Shown here in pieces: positions 55,764-64,000 of a stretch of DNA of 64,000 nt; position 1 is the first letter of the stretch, and every line of letters starts with the position of its first letter. The DNA is from Neisseria zalophi. Lineage in GTDB: Bacteria; Pseudomonadota; Gammaproteobacteria; Burkholderiales; Neisseriaceae. A program made the position numbers and the translations under genes. The DNA lies in contig NZ_CP031700.1 in NCBI RefSeq assembly GCF_008807015.1, forward strand, positions 2,257,014 to 2,321,013, read 5' to 3'. Below the pieces are notes generated by a model that did not search any database, was not told the origin of the DNA, and saw only the letters and a program-made list of their open reading frames with translations.

Positions 55764-56430
55764 TGAACTGCACCCCAAAAGTTGGACACCCTTCCAACCC
55801 ATTAAGGTGCAGTTTTCTTATGAGCAAATATACATTAGACTTTAAATACCAAGCCGTATAATATTACCGGCATGTACGCAGCCAACAGCGTACTGCCGAT
55901 CATTTTAATATTTCCCGTACCCATTTACGCCGTTGGATAGCCGCATACAACCAAGACGGCATCCGCGCACTTGAGCATCCGCGCACTTGAGCATCCGCAG
56001 GCCATTCTGACCATCAAACGCAAAAACCCCTTTATCGTCGACAAACCCGACCACGAAAAAACACAGGCAGAACTGATCGAAGAGTTGCGCTATATGCGGG
56101 CGGAGAACGACTATCTAAAGGAATTAAAAGCCTACCGCCGCACGTTGGCGGAACACGGCATAGTGAAAAGTATGTCGCGTAAAGGCAATTGTTGGGACAA
56201 TGCACCGATGGAAAGCTTCTTTGCGATACTGAAGACGGAATGCTTTTATCAAGAAGGCAAACTTTCGATAACAGAGCTGATGCAGACAATAGACGACTAT
56301 ATACGGTACTACAATCATGACAGATGTAGTTTGAAATTGAAAAAGCTGAGTCCTGTGGCATACAGAACCCAGCTCGAAAAGGCAGCCTGAAAAGGCTTTT
56401 ATGTTTATCCAAGATTTTGGGGGCAGATCA
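55764..56430 (+). mobile_element. Degenerate IS3-family (IS150-group-like) element, about 667 bp
   Basis: The ends are imperfect inverted repeats: TGAACTGCACCCCAAAAG at the left and, on the other strand, TGATCTGCCCCCAAAATC at the right. Inside are a damaged orfA and only the C-terminal part of orfB, so the element is far shorter than a full IS3 member and cannot move on its own. It lies between the arms of a DUS pair (55747-55758 and 56435-56446). I see no clear target-site duplication. Confidence 0.82.
55820..56390 (+). pseudogene. Broken IS3-family transposase (orfA with nonsense codon and 16-bp duplication, fused to orfB tail)
   Basis: From the ATG at 55820 the frame reads MSKYTLDFKYQAV and then hits TAA at 55859; downstream codons give the orfA helix-turn-helix (HFNISRTHLRRWIAAYN). 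A 16-bp tandem duplication, ATCCGCGCACTTGAGC at 55961-55992, shifts the frame. The new frame carries the orfA leucine zipper (LIEELRYMRAENDYLKELK) joined straight to the orfB C-terminus (SMSRKGNCWDNAPMESFF to LSPVAYRTQ). The orfB segment with the first two acidic catalytic residues is deleted; only the Glu of MESFF remains. It is non-functional. Confidence 0.88.
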
Positions 56431-56612
56431 ACCTTTCAGACGGCCTGATTAATCTGCCTACTTTTCAAACTGCTTGCCAAACCATGTTAAAATCCAAACC
56501 CATAATCTATTCTCTGCACTATCCGCCACATTATGTAAACATTCAGACGGCCTATACCATATAAACCATTCAAGGCCGCCTGAAACTTTGAAATGAAAAA
56601 TAATTGCCAGCT

Positions 56613-58595
56613 ATGACCACATCCCGATACAGCGAATCCAGCATCACCGTACTCAAAGGCTTGGAACCGGTAAAAGAACGTCCGGGCATGTACACCCGTA
56701 CGGAAAATCCTACCCACATCTGCCAAGAAGTTATTGACAATGCCGCCGATGAAGCACTGGGCGGCTTTGCAACGGAAATCAAAGTAGAAATCCATGAAGA
56801 CGGTTCGCTGTCTGTATCCGATAACGGGCGCGGTATTCCGGTCGGCCTGCATCCTACCGAAGGGTTGCCCGTTGTCGAGCTGGTTTTTACCCGCCTACAT
56901 GCCGGTGGTAAATTTAATAAAAAAGATGGCGACAGTGCCTACGCATTTTCAGGCGGCCTGCACGGTGTGGGCGTATCAGTGACCAATGCCCTTTCCAAAC
57001 GTTTGGAAGTCACAGTTAAACGCGAAGGTAAAATCTACCGCATCGTTTTTGCCGGCGGCGATGTTATCGAACCGCTTACAGAAATCGGTAAATGTGCCAT
57101 TAAAAATAGTGGTACTGAAGTGAGGGTATGGCCGAACAGTCAATATTTTGAAAGCCCGTCATACAGTATTCCCGAGCTGGAACGCCTACTGCGCGCCAAA
57201 GCCGTATTGCTTCCCGGTGTAACCGTGTCGCTCATGCGGCCTGTTAAAGGACAAGCAGATAAAAATACCCAAACTTGGCACTACCCTAACGGTTTAAAAA
57301 GCTATTTGGCAGATTTAATCAGTGAAGCACAAGAAGCCGTACCGGTATTTTCGTCAGAAAACTATATTTCAGACGGCCACGATACAGATTTCAGCAAAGG
57401 CGAAGGCGCGGCTTTTGCCTTAACTTGGCTGGAAGAAGGTTCATCCAATAATGAAAGCTATGTCAATCTGATTCCCACGCCATTGGGCGGCACCCACGAA
57501 GCAGGGTTAAAACAAGCCGTATTTCAAGCAGTTAGTAATTTTATCAACCACCATAACCTGTTACCACGTGGTGTAAAAGTACAAAGTGATGATGTTTTCA
57601 GCCGTGTTGCCTTTGTGTTATCCGCTCGAGTACTCGATCCGCAATTTCAAGGACAAACCAAAGATAAACTCACCAACCGCGATGCATTAAAGCTTGTGGC
57701 TGCCGTTTCCGGCGACCCGCTAGAACTATGGCTGAATCAAAATATCGAAACCGGTAAAAAAATTGCCGAACTGGCTATCAAACAGGCACAAGCCCGTATG
57801 CGTTCGGTGAAAAAAATCGAGAAGAAAAAAGGCAGCGGCGTTGCCGTATTGCCAGGTAAACTCACCGATTGCGAAAGCGAAGATATCCGAGAAAACGAAC
57901 TCTTCTTAGTTGAGGGCGATTCAGCCGGCGGCTCGGCCAAACTCGCACGCGATAAAGCCACCCAAGCCATTCTACCTTTACGTGGCAAAGTGCTAAACAG
58001 CTTTGAAGTTCATCAAGACCAACTATTTGGCAATACCGAAATCCATGATATTGCCGTTGCCATCGGTGTTGATCCACATAATGAAAATGACAATCCCGAT
58101 TTAAGTGGGCTGCGTTATGGCAAAATTGCCATTCTCTCAGATGCCGACGTCGACGGTTCACACATCCAGGTATTGCTGCTGACTCTGTTTTATAAACATT
58201 TCCCCAAACTGGTTTCAGACGGCCATATCTATGTTGCCCAACCGCCTTTGTTTAGGGTAGATGTCAATGCGCAAGGAAAAAGCAAACCGGCGCGCAAATT
58301 ATATGCACTTGATCAGGCCGAATTAGACAGCATATTGGAGCGCCTACAAAAAGAAGGTGTTAAAGAAACTGCCTATTCTATTAGCCGCTTTAAAGGCTTA
58401 GGTGAAATGAATCCCGACCAACTTAAAGACACTACCATGCACCCTGATACGCGCCGGCTACTACAAGTCAAAATTCCGGTAACCGCCCATGAACAAACAC
58501 AGCATATTTTTACCAAACTCATGGGCAAAGGCGAAGCCGCCAGCCGCCGCGCTTGGATGGAAGCAGAGGGAGATACGGCAGAAGTTGATATTTAA
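56613..58595 (+). CDS. parE: DNA topoisomerase IV subunit B
   Basis: ParE is the ATPase subunit of topoisomerase IV, which decatenates replicated chromosomes. The 660-residue protein has the GHKL ATP site (VIDNAADEAL, DNGRGIPVG, GLHGVGVSVTNALS), the transducer Lys region, and the TOPRIM domain (LVEGDSAGGSAK and LSDADVDGSHI). At 660 residues, without the GyrB C-terminal insertion, it is ParE. The ATG at 56613 is preferred to a TTG three codons earlier. Two DUS-like copies are within the gene (near 57368 and 58215). Confidence 0.95.
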   Translation: MTTSRYSESSITVLKGLEPVKERPGMYTRTENPTHICQEVIDNAADEALGGFATEIKVEIHEDGSLSVSDNGRGIPVGLHPTEGLPVVELVFTRLHAGGKFNKKDGDSAYAFSGGLHGVGVSVTNALSKRLEVTVKREGKIYRIVFAGGDVIEPLTEIGKCAIKNSGTEVRVWPNSQYFESPSYSIPELERLLRAKAVLLPGVTVSLMRPVKGQADKNTQTWHYPNGLKSYLADLISEAQEAVPVFSSENYISDGHDTDFSKGEGAAFALTWLEEGSSNNESYVNLIPTPLGGTHEAGLKQAVFQAVSNFINHHNLLPRGVKVQSDDVFSRVAFVLSARVLDPQFQGQTKDKLTNRDALKLVAAVSGDPLELWLNQNIETGKKIAELAIKQAQARMRSVKKIEKKKGSGVAVLPGKLTDCESEDIRENELFLVEGDSAGGSAKLARDKATQAILPLRGKVLNSFEVHQDQLFGNTEIHDIAVAIGVDPHNENDNPDLSGLRYGKIAILSDADVDGSHIQVLLLTLFYKHFPKLVSDGHIYVAQPPLFRVDVNAQGKSKPARKLYALDQAELDSILERLQKEGVKETAYSISRFKGLGEMNPDQLKDTTMHPDTRRLLQVKIPVTAHEQTQHIFTKLMGKGEAASRRAWMEAEGDTAEVDI

Positions 58596-58671
58596 TATCT
58601 TGAAGATTACCAGCACAGCTACAAAGCCAATTTCCTAATAAAAATATAGCTAATCTTTTACTTTTTTGATA

Positions 58672-58706
58672 TTAAAGCGGATAAGTTACTTACTTATCCG
58701 CTTTAA
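58672..58706 (+). terminator. Hairpin after parE
   Basis: TTAAAGCGGATAAG and CTTATCCGCTTTAA form a perfect 14-bp stem around a 7-base loop, 76 bases past the parE stop. The T-run is weak. Confidence 0.65.
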
Positions 58707-58786
58707 TACTTGCACGCACACCCAAACTAAAAACTTAATTTGAAACTAAAAGCTAAAATTAATAATAAAATAATTCTACAAAATAT

Positions 58787-58825
58787 AAAAACCGCTTGAT
58801 AAACTTTATTTTATCAAGCGGTTTT
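58787..58825. terminator. Terminator of the spc/alpha ribosomal operon
   Basis: AAAACCGCTTGATAA and TTATCAAGCGGTTTT form a perfect 15-bp stem with an 8-9 base loop and T-run on the minus strand, 35 bases past the rplQ stop. Confidence 0.88.
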
Positions 58826-58859
58826 AAACAAAATATCTAAAATAATATTTTAAATATGA

Positions 58860-59237
58860 TTACTCAGAAACAACCTCAGCGGCTTTATCAACCAACTCAA
58901 CCAGTGCCAAAGGTGCGTTGTCACCTTTACGGAATCCATATTTCAAGATTCTGATATAACCGCCATTACGAGCAGCAAAACGAGGACCTAAGTCATCAAA
59001 TAATTTTACTACCACATCGCGATCACGAGTACGGTTAAAAGCCAAACGGCGATTAGCCAAAGAAGGTTTTTTACCTAAAGTAATCAGCGGCTCTACAACT
59101 CGACGCAATTCTTTAGCTTTAGGCAAAGTAGTTACAATAGTTTCATGGCTTAATAATGAATTAGCCATATTACGTAACATTGCAGCACGATGGCTGCTTG
59201 TACGGTTTAATTTACGATTACCATTACGATGACGCAT
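58860..59237 (-). CDS. rplQ: 50S ribosomal protein L17
   Basis: L17 sits near the exit of the large-subunit tunnel. The 125-residue protein begins [20 protein letters not shown] and has [34 protein letters not shown], all highly conserved. AAGGAT precedes the ATG. It is the last gene of the alpha operon, 24 bases after rpoA, and is followed by the operon terminator. Confidence 0.98.
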   Translation of the reverse strand: MRHRNGNRKLNRTSSHRAAMLRNMANSLLSHETIVTTLPKAKELRRVVEPLITLGKKPSLANRRLAFNRTRDRDVVVKLFDDLGPRFAARNGGYIRILKYGFRKGDNAPLALVELVDKAAEVVSE

Positions 59238-59261
59238 GTCATAATCCTTTAATGTTCAAAC

Positions 59262-60248
59262 TTACGGCTTTTCCAATCCGACAGGCGGCCAAGCTTCTAA
59301 TTTAGACCCTAGCGTCAATCCTTTTGACGCCAATACTTCTTTAATCTCATTCAAAGATTTACGGCCTAAATTAGGTGTTTTAAGGAGCTCTGTTTCAGTA
59401 CGCTGGATTAAATCACCAATATAATAAATATCTTCAGCTTTCAAGCAATTTGCCGAACGCACAGTTAATTCCAAATCATCTACAGGACGCAACAAAATTG
59501 GATCAATTGGAGGTGTTTTTTCCTCAACTTCCTCAACAGGTGTTCCTTGCAAATCTGCAAATATAGACATTTGATCAATTAAAATACGTGCAGCACTGCG
59601 CACAGCTTCTTCAGGTTCAATAGACCCATTAGTTTCAATATCTAAAACCAACTTATCTAAATCTGTACGCTGTTCAACACGGGCAGGCTCAACTTCAAAA
59701 CTAACTCGGTTGATTGGTGAAAAGCTAGCATCCAACTGAATTGCACCAATTTGTTTGCCTTCATCGCGTATAATGCGACGTCCTGAGACAGATTGATACC
59801 CACGACCTTGTTCAACTTTAATTTCCATCTCAATCTGACCATTGTCAGACAAATGGCAAATCACATGTTCAGGATTAATAATTTCCACGTCATGTGGCAA
59901 GCTGATATCGCTTGCCAACACAACGCCTGAACCTGATTTTTTTAAAGTTAACTGAACTTGAGTACGTCCATGCAGTTTAAATACCACACCTTTCAAGTTC
60001 AAAAGAACATCAACAACATCCTCTTGCATGCCATCAACTGTAGAGTATTCATGCAGCACACCGGAAATTGCAACTTCAGTAGGGGCAAAACCATTCATGG
60101 ATGACAGTAAGATACGACGCAAAGCATTACCAAGAGTGTGTCCGAAACCACGCTCAAAAGGCTGCATAGATACTTTAGCACGAGTAGACGAGAGAGTATC
60201 CACATCAATTTGACGAGGCTTCAAAAATTCAGATGTGCTATTTTGCAT
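59262..60248 (-). CDS. rpoA: RNA polymerase alpha subunit
   Basis: The alpha subunit dimerises to start polymerase assembly and its C-terminal domain binds UP elements and activators. The 328-residue protein has the N-terminal domain ([17 protein letters not shown], conserved dimer contact), and the C-terminal domain from about residue 245 ([44 protein letters not shown]). GAGGGA lies before the ATG. It lies between rpsD and rplQ as in other bacteria. Confidence 0.98.
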   Translation of the reverse strand: MQNSTSEFLKPRQIDVDTLSSTRAKVSMQPFERGFGHTLGNALRRILLSSMNGFAPTEVAISGVLHEYSTVDGMQEDVVDVLLNLKGVVFKLHGRTQVQLTLKKSGSGVVLASDISLPHDVEIINPEHVICHLSDNGQIEMEIKVEQGRGYQSVSGRRIIRDEGKQIGAIQLDASFSPINRVSFEVEPARVEQRTDLDKLVLDIETNGSIEPEEAVRSAARILIDQMSIFADLQGTPVEEVEEKTPPIDPILLRPVDDLELTVRSANCLKAEDIYYIGDLIQRTETELLKTPNLGRKSLNEIKEVLASKGLTLGSKLEAWPPVGLEKP

Positions 60249-60273
60249 TTAACTGTCCCTCACTAAGCCAGCA

Positions 60274-60894
60274 TTATTTAGAGTAGAACTCTACCACCAG
60301 CTGTTCATTAATATCGCCAGTTAATTCTGAGCGATCCGGTACATTTTTAAATGTACCTTCCATTTTATTCACATCAACAGAAACCCAGCTAGGCAACCCG
60401 ATTTGAGTAGCTAATCCTAAAGCTTCTTGAATTCGAACTTGTTTTTTGGCTTTCTCTCTGATGGCAACAACATCACCAACTTTAACTTGGAATGAAGGAA
60501 TGTTAACCACTTGTCCATTCACAGTAATAGCTTTATGAGAAACCAATTGACGAGCTTCAGCTCTTGTAGAACCAAAACCCATTCTGTATACAACATTGTC
60601 TAAACGAGACTCCAACAATTGGAGTAATAACTCTCCAGTAGAGCCTTTACGGCGATCAGCTTCTGCAAAATAACGACGGAATTGTCTTTCCAATACGCCA
60701 TAAATACGACGAATTTTTTGTTTTTCACGAAGTTGTAAGCCATAGCCAGACAAACGAGTTTTTCTAGCACCATGTTGTCCCGGCATAGAGTCTATTTTAC
60801 ATTTAGACTCTAAAGAACGACGGGCACTCTTTAAGAATAAATCTGTACCTTCTCGGCGTGCTAATTTACATTTAGGGCCAATATAACGAGCCAT
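60274..60894 (-). CDS. rpsD: 30S ribosomal protein S4
   Basis: S4 is a primary 16S rRNA-binding protein and, in many bacteria, the translational repressor of the alpha operon. The 206-residue protein starts [20 protein letters not shown] and has the S4 RNA-binding domain from about residue 95 ([27 protein letters not shown]). C-terminal VEFYSK is typical. It is 25 bases upstream of rpoA and 19 downstream of rpsK. Confidence 0.98.
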   Translation of the reverse strand: MARYIGPKCKLARREGTDLFLKSARRSLESKCKIDSMPGQHGARKTRLSGYGLQLREKQKIRRIYGVLERQFRRYFAEADRRKGSTGELLLQLLESRLDNVVYRMGFGSTRAEARQLVSHKAITVNGQVVNIPSFQVKVGDVVAIREKAKKQVRIQEALGLATQIGLPSWVSVDVNKMEGTFKNVPDRSELTGDINEQLVVEFYSK

Positions 60895-60913
60895 ATCTCA
60901 AATCACTCCAATA

Positions 60914-61309
60914 TTAAATACGACGTTTTTTAGGTGGACGGCAACCGTTATGCGGTAACGGAGTAACGTCAGTAATGCTGGTAATTTTAAAACCAAGAGC
61001 GTTGAGCGCACGAACAGAAGATTCACGACCCGGTCCAGGGCCTTTAATACGAACTTCTAAATTTTTAACACCATACTCTTGGGCAACTTTACCAGCGCTT
61101 TCTGCTGCTACCTGAGCAGCAAACGGTGTACTTTTACGAGAACCTTTAAATCCAGCACCGCCTGAGGTAGCCCAAGATAATGCATTTCCTTGACGATCTG
61201 TAATAGTAATGATGGTATTGTTAAAAGAAGCATGAACATGCACAATACCTTCACTCACGGTTTTACGTACTTTTTTGCGTACACGTGAAGCTGTGTTTGC
61301 TTTAGCCAT
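60914..61309 (-). CDS. rpsK: 30S ribosomal protein S11
   Basis: S11 lies on the platform of the small subunit. The 131-residue protein has the N-terminal basic tail ([20 protein letters not shown]), [22 protein letters not shown] and the C-terminal [18 protein letters not shown]. The isoaspartate-prone NG in the C-terminal block is conserved. Gene order rpsM-rpsK-rpsD is standard. Confidence 0.98.
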   Translation of the reverse strand: MAKANTASRVRKKVRKTVSEGIVHVHASFNNTIITITDRQGNALSWATSGGAGFKGSRKSTPFAAQVAAESAGKVAQEYGVKNLEVRIKGPGPGRESSVRALNALGFKITSITDVTPLPHNGCRPPKKRRI

Positions 61310-61327
61310 TAATTAAATCCTTAAAAA

Positions 61328-61690
61328 TTATTTTTTACCGGCAATTGCTTTGCGTGGGCCTTTTCTAGTTCTAGCATTAGTACGTGTACGCTGACCACGA
61401 GTAGGCAGACCACGACGATGTCTAAAACCACGATAACAACCCATATCCATCAGTCGTTTAATGCTCATAGTCACTTCACGACGCAAATCACCTTCTACTT
61501 CATATTTAGAAACTTGCTCACGCAAAGATTCTAATTGTGACTCATCTAAATCTTTTACTTTAGTACTAGGCTCAATATTTGCAGCCTGACAGATTAATTT
61601 AGCACGAGTCGAACCAATACCGTAAATAGCTTGTAAGCCAATTACGATATGGGCATTATTCGGGATATTTACCCCTGCAATACGAGCCAT
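61328..61690 (-). CDS. rpsM: 30S ribosomal protein S13
   Basis: S13 forms intersubunit bridges at the head of the small subunit. The 120-residue protein starts [20 protein letters not shown] and has [12 protein letters not shown] plus the basic tail [32 protein letters not shown] precedes the ATG. The 187 bases between it and infA contain the L36-like ORF. Confidence 0.98.
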   Translation of the reverse strand: MARIAGVNIPNNAHIVIGLQAIYGIGSTRAKLICQAANIEPSTKVKDLDESQLESLREQVSKYEVEGDLRREVTMSIKRLMDMGCYRGFRHRRGLPTRGQRTRTNARTRKGPRKAIAGKK

Positions 61691-61752
61691 ACTTTTTTCC
61701 TTTTGGCAAAATAGGTTAATATATCACAAAATCAAATTTAAAGAAACCACTC

Positions 61753-61860
61753 TTAATCTTGACATTGTCTATGACGAGAATCAGTATAAATAAAATATAA
61801 TGACTGATTACAGCGAATAATTTCACAGATGCAACCAGTTTGTTTTATAAAAAGTTGCAT
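61753..61860 (-). CDS. rpmJ: Strongly diverged ribosomal protein L36-like ORF in the rpmJ position
   Basis: A 35-codon ORF lies 17 bases behind infA, where rpmJ is normally found, with AAGAGAA before the ATG. From its second cysteine on it matches L36 without gaps: CEIIRCNQS here against CKIIRRNGV in a normal L36, and TDSRHRQCQD against SDPRHKQRQG. The first half is unlike L36, the first cysteine pair is spaced C-x-C rather than C-x-x-C, and the third zinc cysteine is Tyr. The His of the zinc site is kept. It could be a decaying gene or a zinc-free variant; another L36 may exist elsewhere in the genome. Confidence 0.65.
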   Translation of the reverse strand: MQLFIKQTGCICEIIRCNQSLYFIYTDSRHRQCQD

Positions 61861-61877
61861 AAGGATTTTCTCTTTAA

Positions 61878-62096
61878 TTATCTTGCTCTAAATACTATAC
61901 GCGCTCTGGTTAAATCATATGGAGTTAATTCCACAGTAACCTTATCTCCTGGGGAGATCCGTATATAGTGCATTCGCATTTTGCCAGAAATATGACCTAA
62001 AACAACATGATCATTTTCCAGTTTTACTTTAAAAGTTGCATTAGGTAAAGTTTCTAAAATTTCACCCTGCATTTGTATGGTATCTTCTTTAGCCAT
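61878..62096 (-). CDS. infA: Translation initiation factor IF-1
   Basis: IF-1 binds the A site of the 30S subunit during initiation. The 72-residue protein is a single OB fold: [20 protein letters not shown], then [18 protein letters not shown] and [17 protein letters not shown]. Length equals the family standard. It starts 7 bases after secY, a standard neisserial order. Confidence 0.98.
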   Translation of the reverse strand: MAKEDTIQMQGEILETLPNATFKVKLENDHVVLGHISGKMRMHYIRISPGDKVTVELTPYDLTRARIVFRAR

Positions 62097-62103
62097 ATTA
62101 TAT

Positions 62104-63417
62104 TTACTTATGAGTTAATGATTTCATATCTGAACGCTTAATTAAGTGTTCATACTGCTGAGTCACTTTATATGCATCAATTTGAGTACTAAAATCCATT
62201 GTCACCACCACTAAAATAAGTAGTGATGTACCACCTAAATAAAAAGGAATATTCAACACTGAAGTTAAAAATTCAGGAATCAAACAAATAATAGTTATGT
62301 ATAATGCACCAAACAATGTTAAACGTAAAACAACATTCTCTAAATATTTAGAAGTTTGTACGCCGGGTCTGATACCTGGAACAAATGCACCACTTTTCTT
62401 CAAATTCTCAGCCATTTCTTTGGGGCTAAAAACTAATGCAGTGTAAAAATAACAGAAAAAAACTATTGTTGTTGCAAACAATAAAATATAAATTGGCTGG
62501 CCATGCTGAAGCATTCCTATAGCTTTTTGAATCCAACTATTTGTATCAACTGAACCAAACCAACTTAATAAAGTAGAAGGGAAAAGAATAATACTAGACG
62601 CAAAAATTGGCGGTATAACCCCAGCCATATTTAATTTGAAAGGCATATGAGTATTCTGGCTTTGAATTACTCTATTGCCTAGTTGTCTTTTAGCATATTG
62701 CACCGGTATTTTTCTCTGAGCACTTTCAAAATACACAACAATATAAATTAACAATATAACACCAACAACCAAAGACACAGCTGTAAACATACTCATTGCG
62801 CCCTGATTTGTTAATGTAATTAATTGAATGATCCCAGAAGGTACTCCGGCAGCAATACCAGCAGTGATTATTAGGGAAATACCATTACCAACACCACGTT
62901 CAGTAATTTGTTCACCCAACCACATTAAAAACATAGTACCAGTTACCAAACAAACAACGGTAGAAATAAAGAATTCCAGTTGAGAAACTACTACTATATT
63001 TTGCTGAAAAACAAATGTAGCTACACCAAAACTTTGCATTATTGCTAATAATACAGTACCGTACCGTGTATATTTGGTTATAGTCTTACGACCAGCTTCT
63101 CCTTCTTTCTTCAAAGCCTTTAACGAAGGAAGAATTTCAGAAGCCAATTGGACGATAATTGATGCCGAAATATATGGCATAATACCAATCGCAAAAATAC
63201 TAAAGCGCTCCAGTGACCCTCCTGAAAACATATTCAACATTCCCAGAATGCCACTGCTTGCACTTTCATAAAGCTTAGCCAATGCAGCTGCATCAACTCC
63301 AGGCACAGGTATATGCGCACCAATACGAAAAACAATTAATGCGCCCAATAAAAATACTAAACGTTTTTTTAAATCTCCGAACTTAGTCGGACCTGATAAT
63401 TTTAGTTGATTCGCCAC
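62104..63417 (-). CDS. secY: Protein translocase subunit SecY
   Basis: SecY forms the channel of the Sec translocon. The 437-residue protein has ten transmembrane segments; [10 protein letters not shown] in the first periplasmic loop, [14 protein letters not shown] in helix two, and the cytoplasmic loop with [12 protein letters not shown] are well conserved. SecE and SecG are encoded elsewhere. It is between rplO (12 bases) and infA (7 bases). Confidence 0.98.
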   Translation of the reverse strand: MANQLKLSGPTKFGDLKKRLVFLLGALIVFRIGAHIPVPGVDAAALAKLYESASSGILGMLNMFSGGSLERFSIFAIGIMPYISASIIVQLASEILPSLKALKKEGEAGRKTITKYTRYGTVLLAIMQSFGVATFVFQQNIVVVSQLEFFISTVVCLVTGTMFLMWLGEQITERGVGNGISLIITAGIAAGVPSGIIQLITLTNQGAMSMFTAVSLVVGVILLIYIVVYFESAQRKIPVQYAKRQLGNRVIQSQNTHMPFKLNMAGVIPPIFASSIILFPSTLLSWFGSVDTNSWIQKAIGMLQHGQPIYILLFATTIVFFCYFYTALVFSPKEMAENLKKSGAFVPGIRPGVQTSKYLENVVLRLTLFGALYITIICLIPEFLTSVLNIPFYLGGTSLLILVVVTMDFSTQIDAYKVTQQYEHLIKRSDMKSLTHK

Positions 63418-63429
63418 TTAATATAAGCC

Positions 63430-63864
63430 TTATTCTTCTACTTTGCCACCAGCAGCTTCAATCAAAGATTTCGCACCTTTTGTGGCTTTAATACCTTTTA
63501 AAGTAATCGCCTTACCAATAGAGCCAGTTGCAATTACTTTAACATTAGCAATATTAGTATTTACCAATCCTGCTTGCTTAAGAACTAATAAATCAATTTG
63601 ATCAACAGCAATTGAATCCAAATCCTTCAAACTCACTTCTGCTGTAGAATTTGCAGTTAACGATTTAAAGCCGCGTTTCGGCAAACGGCGCTGTAAAGGC
63701 ATTTGACCGCCTTCGAAACCTACTTTATGAAAACCACCGGCCCGACTTTTTTGGCCTTTATGGCCACGGCCACCGGTTTTACCCAACCCACTACCAATAC
63801 CACGACCAACACGTCGTTTAGCATGAGTTGAACCTTCTGCAGGCTGAATAGTATTTAAATACAT
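63430..63864 (-). CDS. rplO: 50S ribosomal protein L15
   Basis: L15 is a late-assembly protein of the large subunit. The 144-residue protein has the glycine-rich N-terminus [20 protein letters not shown], then [27 protein letters not shown]. It starts one base after the rpmD stop (TAAAATG) and is followed by secY. Confidence 0.98.
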   Translation of the reverse strand: MYLNTIQPAEGSTHAKRRVGRGIGSGLGKTGGRGHKGQKSRAGGFHKVGFEGGQMPLQRRLPKRGFKSLTANSTAEVSLKDLDSIAVDQIDLLVLKQAGLVNTNIANVKVIATGSIGKAITLKGIKATKGAKSLIEAAGGKVEE

Positions 63865-63865
63865 T

Positions 63866-64000
63866 TTACGACTCCACTTTTAAAAGGTAACTGATTTTAT
63901 TGATCATGCCACGATTTTCTGGAGTATCCAACACTTCTACTGTATGTTCACGATGACGTAATCCTAAGCCACGTGCACAATCTCGATGAGCTTGAATAGT
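63866..64000 (-). CDS. rpmD: 50S ribosomal protein L30, 5' part missing (window edge)
   Basis: The final 44 codons of L30 are in the window: [19 protein letters not shown] and [16 protein letters not shown], both diagnostic. The stop overlaps closely with rplO. The N-terminus lies beyond the window end. Confidence 0.95.
   Translation of the reverse strand, partial: TIQAHRDCARGLGLRHREHTVEVLDTPENRGMINKISYLLKVES

Noticed and set aside
55971..56390. 139-codon open reading frame that might be annotated as a transposase or hypothetical gene
   Set aside because: It is a fusion product of a frameshift and deletion inside the degenerate IS element; it lacks two of the three DDE catalytic residues.

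Overview
The window is chromosomal DNA of a Neisseriaceae bacterium, most likely Neisseria or a close relative. The main evidence is the very frequent 12-mer AGGCCGTCTGAA (often preceded or followed by extra A/T), which is the AG dialect of the neisserial DNA uptake sequence (DUS). It occurs singly inside genes and as inverted pairs behind genes, where it forms hairpins. Gene content also fits Neisseria: a di-haem cytochrome c5, the GNA2091-type BON lipoprotein next to gmhA, yraN and rsmI, and divergent darP/pmbA. Almost everything is housekeeping. There is no prophage, CRISPR array or large island.

Layout. 0-4.8 kb: a partial RsmI-like methyltransferase, maf, then yceD-rpmF, a phosphoribosyltransferase and plsX on the plus strand, facing rpoH. 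5-8.6 kb: lnt, a DUF808 membrane protein and a DsbC that looks like a lipoprotein. 8.9-11.2 kb: a PolB-like exonuclease, a YeeZ-like SDR protein and ubiJ. 11.3-13.2 kb: ribE and a NupC-type nucleoside transporter. 13.4-15.9 kb: a tight bcp-GNAT-ogt-xerD group. 16-20.5 kb: nitronate monooxygenase and the potGHI polyamine transporter operon, which has a visible promoter and a structured leader. 20.9-24 kb: an exported metallo-beta-lactamase-fold hydrolase, darP and pmbA. 24.2-27.8 kb: an isochorismatase-fold protein lacking its catalytic cysteine, a succinate-semialdehyde dehydrogenase and cytochrome c5. 28.2-36.5 kb: tRNA-Arg(CCG), valS, a small XRE regulator with repeated operator-like sites, map, a low-complexity membrane protein, and the dolP-gmhA/diaA-yraN block divergent from rsmI. 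36.5-46.8 kb: a marR-outer-membrane-factor pair, argJ-clcA, a zinc-ribbon membrane protein, erpA, hemH, a YqaA-like protein and two unknown small membrane proteins. 46.9-55.7 kb: a nitroreductase, recG, a His-rich MliC-like lipoprotein, ileS, an M50 protease, YciO and a small exported protein. 55.8-56.4 kb: a degenerate IS3-family element sitting between the arms of a DUS hairpin. 56.6-64 kb: parE facing the distal spc/alpha ribosomal operon (rpmD to rplQ), which is cut by the window end.

The observations most worth a second look are: (1) the rpmJ position between infA and rpsM holds a short intact ORF that looks like a strongly diverged ribosomal protein L36 lacking part of its zinc site; (2) an ATATTCGG-type motif is shared by the promoter of the XRE regulator gene and the upstream region of the isochorismatase-like gene; (3) the structured leader of potGHI; (4) the His-rich lysozyme-inhibitor-like lipoprotein; (5) the decayed IS element inside a DUS pair; (6) seven DUS or near-DUS copies within recG. 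I did not find a clearly new multi-gene defence or mobile system here.

Base composition is uneven. Bases 9241-9300 contain 41 G/C of 60, while bases 62521-62580 contain 19 of 60. The 9-16 kb part looks G+C rich, and the ribosomal operon and many intergenic stretches look A+T rich.
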